From contig SFEV01000086.1 in assembly GCA_004557975.1 (NCBI GenBank), positions 1 to 8,255 of the forward strand: DNA of 8,255 bases. The letters are read 5' to 3'. Shown here one piece after another: positions 1-6,182 of this stretch. Both the position numbers and the translations under genes were made by a program. This DNA is from Lachnospiraceae bacterium (GTDB taxonomy: Bacteria > Bacillota > Clostridia > Lachnospirales > Lachnospiraceae). Every line of letters starts with the position of its first letter. The stretch's first letter is position 1. The notes under the pieces are model-generated. The model ran no database searches. It was not told the DNA's origin and saw only the letters and a list, made by a program, of their open reading frames with translations.

Positions 1-1
1 T

Positions 2-61
2 TTCACCGATTTTGTTGAAACTGAAAAACTCTACAAAGTGCGTAAATTCAAGGATTTCTAG
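2..61 (+). CDS. C-terminal tail of an unidentified gene (partial)
   Basis: The frame beginning at base 2 is open for 19 codons and ends with TAG at 59-61. The tail reads FTDFVETEKLYKVRKFKDF, with a basic, aromatic C-terminus. The codons (GAA, AAA, GTG, CGT, TTC, AAG) look coding-like, and the position just before a convergent gene fits a gene end. I do not recognise the family. Another plus frame is also open here, and 60 bases are too few for certainty, so this could also be untranslated sequence. Its stop codon overlaps the stop of the convergent methyltransferase gene in the palindrome CTAG at 58-61. Confidence 0.4.
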   Translation, partial: FTDFVETEKLYKVRKFKDF

Positions 62-1467
62 GTATCTTTCCTTTGTAGTCCCACCACAGTCTCCACATGC
101 ACCGTAAACGGAAACATATCATACGGCCAGGCCCCCTCCGCCCGGTATCCTTTTTTCGTCAGATACGCCAGATCCCGCGCCTGGGTTTCCGGGTTGCAGG
201 AAATATAGACAATCTTCTTCGGAGCAAGCTGCACAACTGAGGAAAGAAATGCTTCGTCACTGCCCGAGCGCGGCGGATCCATAAAGACTACATCTGCCTT
301 TTCTCCCTGCTGTGCCATCTGCACCATAAATTCACCTGCATCGCTCTGATAAAAACGAATATTTTTCATCTCATTCATTCTGGCATTGCGGACAGCGTCG
401 CGAACCGCATCGGGATTCAGTTCCACGCCGATGACTTCCCCCGCCTGCTTTGCAGCCACCATTCCGATTGTGCCGATTCCGCAGTAGGCATCAATGACGC
501 GCTCCTTCCCTGTCAGCTGCGCCAGCTCCATTGCTTTCCGGTACAGTGCCTCTGTCTGGACGGAATTGATCTGGTAAAAGGATTTTGCAGAAATACGGAA
601 GCGGCAGCCACAGAGAATATCTTCAATATAACCTCTGCCGTAAAGCACAGTTTCTTTCTCTCCGAGTACCATGCTGGTCTTTCTGTCGTTCACATTCAGA
701 ACAATTGTGGTAATTTCAGGATGTTCCCGAAGCAGCGCTTTGACAAAATTGTTTTTGGAGGGCAGAATTGGTGAACCGAGTACGAGCACCACCATAATCT
801 CTCCGGTCCGGTGTGCTGTACGGATCAGCACGTGACGGAACAGACCATAGCCTGTATCTTCGTTGTACGTCCTGATCTTAAAGGACTTCAGGAGCTGACG
901 CACCGTGCGGATGATACCATCGGCTTTCTGATTTTCCAGCAGACATTCATCCACCGCAACGACATCGTGTGTTCCCTCCTCATAAATTCCGGATATAATG
1001 GATCCGTCCCGCTTATGCGTAAAAACAGCATGCACCTTATTCCGGTAATGAAAGGGATCTGCCATGCCTGTGATCTTATGTACACGGCAGTACGGCTTAA
1101 GAAGTTCCTCAGCATTTTTCTGTTTCCGTGAAAGCTGTTCTTCGTATCTGAGATGCAGATACTGGCAGCCGCCGCAGCGCTTCTCGACAGGGCAGAATTG
1201 CCCGGGTACAGAAGGATGGTGTTCCTTCTGTACCAGCTTTTTCATATTCATTTCTCTCCGTCCCGGATTCTTTCTATCCATTTCTCTTTGTCCCGGATTC
1301 TTTCTGTCCATTTCTCTTTGTCCCGGATTTTTTCTATCCATTTCTCTCCGTCCCGGATTCTTTCTGTCCATTTCTCTCCGTCCCGGATTCTTTCTGTCCA
1401 TTTCTCTCTGTCCCTGTTTTCTCATATCCGTCTCCTCTGTATGTCCCTGCCGCTTATTTCCCGTCAT
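58..1467 (-). CDS. rlmD: 23S rRNA (uracil-5-)-methyltransferase, RlmD/RlmC (RumA) family, with repeat-encoded N-terminal extension
   Basis: This 469-residue protein is an S-adenosylmethionine-dependent enzyme that forms 5-methyluridine in 23S rRNA. Seen in the sequence: an iron-sulfur cysteine set C92-x5-C98-x2-C101 plus C175 (as in RumA, a 4Fe-4S cluster), FYQINSVQTEALY at 298-309, a SAM-binding motif DAYCGIGTIG at 326-335, DPPRSG at 397-402, the catalytic nucleophile C424 in YISCNP, and the general-base motif HVET near E459. There is no TRAM domain before the cysteines. Residues 21-70 are instead five copies of the basic decapeptide REMDRKNPG(R/Q), encoded by a 30-bp DNA repeat. Without this extension the protein has about the length of RlmC-type enzymes. 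The start at 1467 overlaps the upstream stop as ATGA, which supports coupled translation of the full extension. An internal ATG at 1243-1245 (residue 75) has a better-spaced ribosome binding site and could be the real or a second start. The target uridine (747, 1939 or both) cannot be read from the sequence. Confidence 0.93.
   Translation of the reverse strand: MTGNKRQGHTEETDMRKQGQREMDRKNPGRREMDRKNPGRREMDRKNPGQREMDRKNPGQREMDRKNPGRREMNMKKLVQKEHHPSVPGQFCPVEKRCGGCQYLHLRYEEQLSRKQKNAEELLKPYCRVHKITGMADPFHYRNKVHAVFTHKRDGSIISGIYEEGTHDVVAVDECLLENQKADGIIRTVRQLLKSFKIRTYNEDTGYGLFRHVLIRTAHRTGEIMVVLVLGSPILPSKNNFVKALLREHPEITTIVLNVNDRKTSMVLGEKETVLYGRGYIEDILCGCRFRISAKSFYQINSVQTEALYRKAMELAQLTGKERVIDAYCGIGTIGMVAAKQAGEVIGVELNPDAVRDAVRNARMNEMKNIRFYQSDAGEFMVQMAQQGEKADVVFMDPPRSGSDEAFLSSVVQLAPKKIVYISCNPETQARDLAYLTKKGYRAEGAWPYDMFPFTVHVETVVGLQRKDT
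1251..1410. repeat. 30-bp in-frame tandem repeat array, about 5.3 copies
   Basis: Five head-to-tail 30-bp units begin at 1261, 1291, 1321, 1351 and 1381, with a further third of a unit at 1251-1260. On the plus strand each unit starts TCCCGGATTC and ends in TTTCTCT plus three variable bases. Variation is limited to a few positions (CTATCC versus CTGTCC; TTG, CCG or CTG at the unit end; one C to T in the third copy). The flanks 1231-1250 and 1411-1440 look like decayed copies. The unit length is a multiple of three, so copy-number change would lengthen or shorten the methyltransferase N-terminus without a frameshift. There are no spacers, so this is not a CRISPR array. Confidence 0.97.
1254..1259 (-). 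promoter_or_regulatory. Candidate internal ribosome binding site of the methyltransferase gene
   Basis: GGAGAG lies 8 nt before the ATG at 1243-1245 (residue 75, reading MKKLVQKEHH) and 2 nt before the ATG at 1249-1251 (residue 73). This is the best-placed Shine-Dalgarno-like sequence near any candidate start of the gene and would give a 395-residue enzyme without the repeat extension. The competing evidence is the ATGA overlap at 1464-1467 and the uninterrupted frame through the repeats. Confidence 0.4.
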
Positions 1468-2405
1468 TTCCCGTCGTCCGGCAGCACACCGCTGCAGTCA
1501 AACGGCGGTATAAAGCTTTCCATCGCCGTCTTTCCTTCCTGATAAAATCCCTGCGTGACACCAAGCTCCTCCGCGAAATCCAGCAGCCTTCCGTATTCTC
1601 TCTTCGTCACACGCCGCCCCAGAAGCGGGTCAGCCTGGACAGCTTCCACCGGTGTATACTGATTCATCATGCTGATGTATATCTGATCGCCGTACGTCTC
1701 ATACAGATACTGTACAATCTGCTTCGCCCCGCGCACATGTCCCGGCAGCAGCAGATGACGCACGATGACTCCCGCAGTCATGATCCCCCGCTCATCAAAG
1801 CAGGGGAGGGGCTGCTGACGCACCATCTCCCGGACTGCTTTCTTTGCTGTCTCCGGATAGTCGGAAGCCCCGGAATACTGTCCGGCGAGCTCCGGCTCCA
1901 TATATTTAAAGTCCGGCAGATATATATCCACCAGACCCTCCAGCATTTTTAAAGTCTGTTCTTTTTCGTAACCGCTGCTGTTGTAGACTACAGGAATGGT
2001 CAGTCCCATTCCCTTCGCCAGCTCAAGCGCCCGGCATACCTGCGGCACGTAATGTCCCGCAGTCACCAGATTAATATTATTTGCATTCTGTCCCTGAAGC
2101 TCCAGAAAAATTTCCGCCAGACGCTCCACCGTAATTTCCAGTCCGCTCTGTCCACCCGATATTTCCCTGTTCTGGCAATAAACACAGCCGAGGGAACAGC
2201 CGGAAAAAAATACTGCGCCTGATCCTTCTGTCCCGGAAATACACGGTTCTTCCCACATGTGCAGCGCAGCACGTGCCACTTTCACGCGGCCATCAGCATG
2301 GCAGCGTCCTTTCCTGCCGGACAGCCGGTCTACCCTGCATTCCCGCGGACACAGGGTACAGCTCTGCAGCAGTTTATCTCTGCTGCCGTATTCTGTCTTT
2401 TCCAT
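1464..2405 (-). CDS. PflX-like radical SAM protein (pyruvate formate-lyase activating enzyme homolog)
   Basis: A 313-residue radical SAM protein of the PflX group (COG1313), a family related to glycyl-radical activating enzymes but without an established reaction. The radical SAM cluster motif is C70-SLG-C74-VY-C77, preceded by GAVFFSG. A second cysteine set near the N-terminus, C16-x2-C19-x3-C23 and C35 in a CTLCPREC...GRC context, is typical of the family and could bind a second cluster or zinc. NLVTAGHYVPQV (112-123), YNSSGY (141-146) and LPDFKY (163-168) are barrel-strand motifs characteristic of the family. No glycyl-radical enzyme gene is in the window to act as a partner. The start has only a weak GGAA seven bases upstream. 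The stop codon overlaps the methyltransferase start by 4 bp, so the two SAM-using Fe-S proteins are probably co-translated. The family call is firm; the substrate is unknown. Confidence 0.9.
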   Translation of the reverse strand: MEKTEYGSRDKLLQSCTLCPRECRVDRLSGRKGRCHADGRVKVARAALHMWEEPCISGTEGSGAVFFSGCSLGCVYCQNREISGGQSGLEITVERLAEIFLELQGQNANNINLVTAGHYVPQVCRALELAKGMGLTIPVVYNSSGYEKEQTLKMLEGLVDIYLPDFKYMEPELAGQYSGASDYPETAKKAVREMVRQQPLPCFDERGIMTAGVIVRHLLLPGHVRGAKQIVQYLYETYGDQIYISMMNQYTPVEAVQADPLLGRRVTKREYGRLLDFAEELGVTQGFYQEGKTAMESFIPPFDCSGVLPDDGK

Positions 2406-2449
2406 ATTTTCGTTCCATACGCCTTTCTGACTGAATCTTTCCGGAGGAT

Positions 2450-2502
2450 TGCGCAGGTGCGCAGATGTGTTATGTCATGCAAAGCATGACGCGCACCTCG
2501 CA
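2450..2502. other. Bulged inverted repeat between the transporter and radical SAM genes
   Basis: The outer arms 2450-2462 and 2491-2502 pair over 12 bp with a single bulged C at 2454. The inner arms 2474-2480 (GTCATGC) and 2484-2490 (GCATGAC) pair perfectly around an AAA loop. The inner hairpin abuts the outer 3' arm (plus-strand sense), leaving one 11-nt internal bulge at 2463-2473. The minus-strand transcript would carry this structure about 45 nt before the radical SAM start codon. No T-run follows on either strand, so it is not a standard intrinsic terminator. It could be an mRNA processing or stability element, a leader structure, or a copy of a dispersed palindromic repeat. Confidence 0.7.
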
Positions 2503-2515
2503 GCAAGAATGCCGG

Positions 2516-3517
2516 TTACTCTCCCTTTACGGCAGCATTTCCGACTTCCCCATGGCTTTTTCGTTCCGGGAGCTGTGCAAGAATAATCGCCGCAAACATC
2601 AGCACACAGCCTGACAGTTCGCGGGCGCTCAGCTTCTGTCCCAGCAGCAGCCATCCGGCCAGTACGGAAACCACCGACTCAAGGCTCAGAATCAGGGAAG
2701 CAATCGTCGGATCCATATCTTTCTGTCCGACAATCTGAAGTGTGTAAGCTACACCGCAGGACATGACTCCGGCATACAGAATCGGCATCCATGCCTGAAA
2801 AATCGCATCAAGGCTCGGTTTTTCAAAAATCAGCATGGCGATACCGGAGAGAATACCGCAGACAAAGAACTGGATGCAGGACATCCTCACGCCGTCTGTC
2901 CGCGGCGAAAAGTAATCGATTACCAGAATGTGTACGGAGAACATCACTGCACACAGGAGCACAAGAATATCTCCGAAGCCCAGGGAGAACCCCTCAGTCA
3001 TGCAGAGCAGATAAAGGCCTGCCACCGCAAGAGCCACACTGACCCAGATTTTCAGCCCCGTTGTCTTTTTCAGGAAAATGCCGATCACCGGTACAATAAT
3101 AATATACATGGCGGTAATAAATCCGGCTTTCCCCACTGTCGTGTACTTGATTCCGAACTGCTGCAGGTTGCTTGCGACAAACAGCGCAGTTCCGCAGCAG
3201 ATTCCCCCGACCACCAATATACGGCGCTGTTTGGAGCGCTGTGCGGCTGTCTCTGTCTTACAGCTGCGTTTTCCGTCCTCCTGTCCGCCTTCGCATGATA
3301 CATCGGAAGATGCCTGGGCAGAAGAAGTCTTTCCTTTCAGGCGATCCAGCAGAAAAATGCACGGAATCAGCACGGTACCGCCAATGATGCAGCGCGTACA
3401 GTTAAACGTAAATCCGCCGACGTAGTCCATGCCTACGCTTTGCGCAACAAAAGCCACCCCCCAGATGACTGCTGTCAAAAGCAGCAGGAGGGGATTTCTC
3501 AAAGATGTTTTTTTCAT
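2516..3517 (-). CDS. EamA/DMT-family inner membrane transporter
   Basis: A 333-residue integral membrane protein with two EamA repeats, about ten predicted membrane segments (roughly 9-28, 36-57, 100-117, 130-148, 156-173, 182-200, 212-230, 243-261, 272-292, 300-316). The start TAVIWGVAFVAQSVGMDYVG and the FTFNCTR motif are typical of the drug/metabolite transporter superfamily. Members export or import metabolites and amino acids; the substrate cannot be inferred here. Between segments 2 and 3 lies a hydrophilic stretch of about 40 residues (60-99), rich in Ser, Lys and Glu with two cysteines, longer than the short loop usual at this place. The start is supported by AGGAGAA 7 nt upstream. 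It is separated by 76 bp from the NUDIX gene upstream and 110 bp from the radical SAM gene downstream, both on the same strand. Confidence 0.9.
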   Translation of the reverse strand: MKKTSLRNPLLLLLTAVIWGVAFVAQSVGMDYVGGFTFNCTRCIIGGTVLIPCIFLLDRLKGKTSSAQASSDVSCEGGQEDGKRSCKTETAAQRSKQRRILVVGGICCGTALFVASNLQQFGIKYTTVGKAGFITAMYIIIVPVIGIFLKKTTGLKIWVSVALAVAGLYLLCMTEGFSLGFGDILVLLCAVMFSVHILVIDYFSPRTDGVRMSCIQFFVCGILSGIAMLIFEKPSLDAIFQAWMPILYAGVMSCGVAYTLQIVGQKDMDPTIASLILSLESVVSVLAGWLLLGQKLSARELSGCVLMFAAIILAQLPERKSHGEVGNAAVKGE

Positions 3518-3536
3518 AACAATTTCTCCTCATATA

Positions 3537-3565
3537 AATCTAAACAGTTATCAATGTACCTTCAA
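3537..3565 (-). promoter_or_regulatory. Weak candidate promoter for the transporter gene
   Basis: TTGAAG (3560-3565) and TAGATT (3537-3542), read on the minus strand, are separated by 17 nt and match the sigma-A consensus at 4 of 6 positions each. They lie in the A+T-rich 76-bp gap upstream of the transporter start. It would allow separate expression of the last three genes of the run, but such a match is common by chance. Confidence 0.25.
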
Positions 3566-3593
3566 ATGCACTTTCAATCGTACTATTTGTGCT

Positions 3594-4640
3594 TCAGGAG
3601 CATACGATCCCGTTCTCCGTGTGCGCTCCCAGACAGCGCCCCAGAAGCTCCAGCTCCCTCGGATGAATGCAGAACCTGCTGTCATTCTGCTTCGCAATGG
3701 CACAGCATTCCTCATACTTCATCCACCGTACAGAGTCAACCTCCTCCTTCTGGAGGCAGAGCCTTGTTTCATCCACATCTTTTCTGTATACATAGACAGC
3801 GGAAATCTCCCTGTCATGAAAAGGCTTTCCATGAAAAGACGCCTCAATATCACCGCTGTCATAAAGCCCGACATACTCCAGCTCTCCCGGCCGGGCTGTA
3901 ATCCCCAGCTCTTCCTGCAGCTCTCTGTACGCGGATTCTTCATAATCATCCCCCGCGCTCACATGGCCTGCCGCTGACGTGTCATAACACAGAGGAAACG
4001 ACGCCTTGTCCGCACTTCGTCTCTGAAGCAGCAGCTCCCAGCCGCCATCAGCACTCTCACGCACGACCCAGATGTGCGCGGTACGGTGCATGATGCCTGA
4101 CGCGTGCGCCACAGAACGCTCCGTCACTCTCCCGGTGGGAACTCCATGCTCGTCACAGACGTCAAACAGCTCCAGAGCTTTCCCATCAACAGCAGCGTAT
4201 TTCAGAATATCCCCCTGATACACCAGCTTCATGGAAAAAAACGGGGCTTCCTCCGCCAGAAGCTTCAGAAAAATCTTGTCGCCTTCCCACAGATTCAGCT
4301 TCGTGACCTCTGATTTTGGAACCCATTCCAGGCAGCCCTCGTTGCACGGAATCATCTCTCCCTCAAATCCATCCGCAGTGTAGAGACACATATACTCCGG
4401 TGTCCATCCTTCAGCCACAAACGTCACAATCCCGCGAAACCTGAAGGAGGTCAGTGTCAGTCCCGTCTCTTCCTTCGCCTCACGCAGAAGGCACTCCTCC
4501 GGGCTCTCTCCCTCCTCAAAATGACCGCCGATCCCGATCCATTTATCCTTATTTACATCATTCTTCTTGCTGACACGGTGCAGCATCAGATATTTGTCAT
4601 CCTGTTCCACATAGCACAGTGTCGTCAGCGGAGATCTCAT
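3594..4640 (-). CDS. Tandem NUDIX hydrolase (MutT-like domain fused to an IPP-isomerase/YfcD-like domain)
   Basis: This 348-residue protein contains two NUDIX domains. The first (about 1-140) has a complete box, G39-x5-E45-x7-R53-E54-x2-E57-E58-x-G60, in the sequence WIGIGGHFEEGES typical of clostridial MutT/8-oxo-dGTPase-like proteins. The second (about 156-335) opens with LFDVCDEHGVPTG and MHRTAHIWVV, as in the Idi/YfcD-like NUDIX group; its box is G225-x5-D231-x7-R239-E240-x2-E243-E244-x-G246, with Asp in place of the usual first Glu. Metal-binding Glu residues of the REx2EE core are present in both, so both may be active. Known members hydrolyse nucleoside diphosphates linked to another moiety; the actual substrates here are unknown, and a nucleotide-pool cleaning role is an inference. 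AGGAGG lies 8 nt before the start, inside the end of cca, only 4 bp upstream, suggesting coupled translation. Confidence 0.9.
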   Translation of the reverse strand: MRSPLTTLCYVEQDDKYLMLHRVSKKNDVNKDKWIGIGGHFEEGESPEECLLREAKEETGLTLTSFRFRGIVTFVAEGWTPEYMCLYTADGFEGEMIPCNEGCLEWVPKSEVTKLNLWEGDKIFLKLLAEEAPFFSMKLVYQGDILKYAAVDGKALELFDVCDEHGVPTGRVTERSVAHASGIMHRTAHIWVVRESADGGWELLLQRRSADKASFPLCYDTSAAGHVSAGDDYEESAYRELQEELGITARPGELEYVGLYDSGDIEASFHGKPFHDREISAVYVYRKDVDETRLCLQKEEVDSVRWMKYEECCAIAKQNDSRFCIHPRELELLGRCLGAHTENGIVCS

Positions 4641-4644
4641 ACTG

Positions 4645-5994
4645 TCATCCTCCTGTTATCTGTTCTCTCAGTCTGCGGCTTTGTTCCAGCAGATACTCCT
4701 TCTGATTTCTCTCCGGAAATTCCAGAACCTCCTCAAGAAGCTTCTGCAGTACATTTCCGATTGTCGGCCCCGGTTCCATTCCATCCTCAATCAGATCTTT
4801 GCCGGTAAGCGCCATGTCTTTCAGCGTCAGACAGTCTCCATGCAGCTTTACATCATTCCAGATATGGGCCACTTCTTTCAGATAGTCAAGCTTCTGTGCC
4901 ACCACATCCGGATGGTGCGCCATAATATCGGCACGCTTCACCAGCAGGAATGAATCGAACAGCTCCGGCCCCATCTGATGCGCGCAGAAGCGCACGTCCT
5001 TGCCGGTGAGCTGAGGATACCAGGAATGGTTCCGGACAAGATTGCAGACTGCTGCAATCGTATCATTGTCAAACTTCAGATCTTTCATAATTTTGTACGC
5101 CGTCTTTTCGCTGTAGGCAGCGTGTCCGCGGAAATGGTCCTTTCCATTTTCATCTGTCACGACTACATCCGGCTTTCCCATATCATGGAACAGCATGGTC
5201 AGGCGCAGCACCTTGTCCGCCGGAATATTCTGAAGTGCGACGAGCGTGTGTACCCCTGTCGTATAAATATGGTGTGAATTATTCTGGCGCTGAACCATGA
5301 TGCGGTCAAACTGAGGCATGATCACTGAAGTGATCCCACACTCATAGGCCAGCCTGATCCAATGAGGATTCGGTGAAACAAGCAGTTTCACAAGCTCTGC
5401 CTGAATCCTCTCTGCACTGACGAAATCCAGCGCATCCGCCATCTTCCGAATCGCATCCTTTACATCCTGCGTGAGCTCAAATCCGAGCTGCGCTGCAAAC
5501 CGTACAGCGCGCATCATCCGCAGGGCATCCTCACCAAAGCGTTCCTCCGGATTCCCGACACACCGTATCTTACGGTTCTCCAGATCCGCAAGTCCGCCGA
5601 ATTCATCCACCAGACCACTCTCACGGGAGTATGCCATGGCATTGATCGTAAAGTCTCTTCGCTTCAGATCCTCTGTAAGACTGGAGGTAAACACAACCTC
5701 CTTCGGATGACGGCAGTCCTCATACGCTCCGTCAATCCTGTATGTCGTCACCTCAAAGCCCTCTTTTCCATCCATAACAGTCACAGTACCGTGCTGGATT
5801 CCCGTATCTATGGTACGCGGAAACAATGCTTTTACCTGCTCTGGCGATGCGGAGGTCGTAATATCCCAGTCACCCGGGATACGTCCCAGAATTGAATCGC
5901 GGACACAGCCTCCCACCACATACGCCTCATAACCGTTTTCGTGAAGAATCTGCAGAATCCGCGCCGCTTTTTCCGGAATTTCGATATAAGCCAT
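4645..5994 (-). CDS. cca: CCA tRNA nucleotidyltransferase (CCA-adding enzyme) with HD domain
   Basis: A 449-residue class II tRNA nucleotidyltransferase that adds or repairs the 3' CCA end of tRNAs in the cytoplasm. The head domain contains VVGGCVRDSILG (residues 26-37) and the catalytic DWD pair D42/D44, followed by RRDFTINAMAY (112-122). The neck and body regions follow (GEDALRMMRAVRFAAQLG, about 154-171), and then an HD domain with the motif HD at 270-271 (LFHDMGKPD), as in the bacterial Cca/PcnB-like group. The start at 5994 is chosen because GAGGGGA lies 7 nt upstream; an in-frame ATG at 6013-6015 would add seven residues but has no clear ribosome binding site. It is the first gene of the minus-strand run, followed 4 bp later by the NUDIX gene. 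No poly(A)-polymerase-specific feature was recognised. Confidence 0.95.
   Translation of the reverse strand: MAYIEIPEKAARILQILHENGYEAYVVGGCVRDSILGRIPGDWDITTSASPEQVKALFPRTIDTGIQHGTVTVMDGKEGFEVTTYRIDGAYEDCRHPKEVVFTSSLTEDLKRRDFTINAMAYSRESGLVDEFGGLADLENRKIRCVGNPEERFGEDALRMMRAVRFAAQLGFELTQDVKDAIRKMADALDFVSAERIQAELVKLLVSPNPHWIRLAYECGITSVIMPQFDRIMVQRQNNSHHIYTTGVHTLVALQNIPADKVLRLTMLFHDMGKPDVVVTDENGKDHFRGHAAYSEKTAYKIMKDLKFDNDTIAAVCNLVRNHSWYPQLTGKDVRFCAHQMGPELFDSFLLVKRADIMAHHPDVVAQKLDYLKEVAHIWNDVKLHGDCLTLKDMALTGKDLIEDGMEPGPTIGNVLQKLLEEVLEFPERNQKEYLLEQSRRLREQITGG
4649..4654 (-). promoter_or_regulatory. Ribosome binding site of the NUDIX gene, inside the end of cca
   Basis: AGGAGG is 8 nt before the NUDIX ATG and overlaps the last sense codons of cca, just before its TGA. 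Ribosomes finishing cca would be delivered to this site, so the two proteins are likely translated together. Confidence 0.8.
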
Positions 5995-6050
5995 TTTATT
6001 TTCCCCTCTGAGCATTATTTTCTTTTGTGTTGCATTTTACCCTGTATTTA

Positions 6051-6079
6051 ATCATAGCACAGCCTACTTTTCCTGAAAA
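6051..6079 (-). promoter_or_regulatory. Predicted cca operon promoter with extended -10
   Basis: On the minus strand the -10 TATGAT (6051-6056) is preceded by TGTGC, an extended -10 element, and by a weaker -35 TTTTCA (6074-6079) at a 17-nt spacing. Transcription would start near 6044, leaving a leader of about 50 nt before the cca start. It could drive the whole minus-strand run down to the methyltransferase gene. Confidence 0.55.
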
Positions 6080-6117
6080 GATAAAAGTGAAAAATCTGTG
6101 TTCTGAGAAAAAATCTA

Positions 6118-6146
6118 TTTACAGTTTTTCAATCAGATGTTATATT
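6118..6146 (+). promoter_or_regulatory. Predicted sigma-A promoter of the lipoprotein gene
   Basis: TTTACA (6118-6123) and TATATT (6141-6146) are separated by 17 nt, each matching the consensus at five of six positions. An A-run (GAGAAAAAATCT, 6105-6116) lies directly upstream and could act as an UP-like element. The start would be near 6153, giving a leader of about 30 nt containing AGGAA 8 nt before the lipoprotein ATG. It is divergent from, and does not overlap, the cca promoter. Confidence 0.65.
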
Positions 6147-6182
6147 TTTATTAACATTGCATTACAGAAAGGAAACAATATC

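Noticed and set aside
1251..1410. CRISPR-like regular repeats of 30 bp
   Set aside because: The units are directly adjacent with no unique spacers and are translated in frame, so this is a coding tandem repeat.
1064..1542. Two plus-strand open frames across the repeat array, giving hydrophobic peptide repeats
   Set aside because: They stay open only because the 30-bp unit has no stop in these frames; they have no recognisable domain and lie opposite the conserved methyltransferase and radical SAM genes.
2406..2515. Riboswitch in the leader of the radical SAM gene
   Set aside because: The hairpin is strong, but I see no known riboswitch core and no paired terminator/antiterminator.
3429..3977. 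Plus-strand open frame of 182 codons opposite the NUDIX and transporter genes
   Set aside because: No recognisable domain, and it is antisense to a clearly conserved NUDIX domain.
6027..6182. Upstream extension of the lipoprotein frame
   Set aside because: It lacks a ribosome binding site, contains the predicted promoter, and would bury the lipoprotein signal peptide 52 residues inside the protein.
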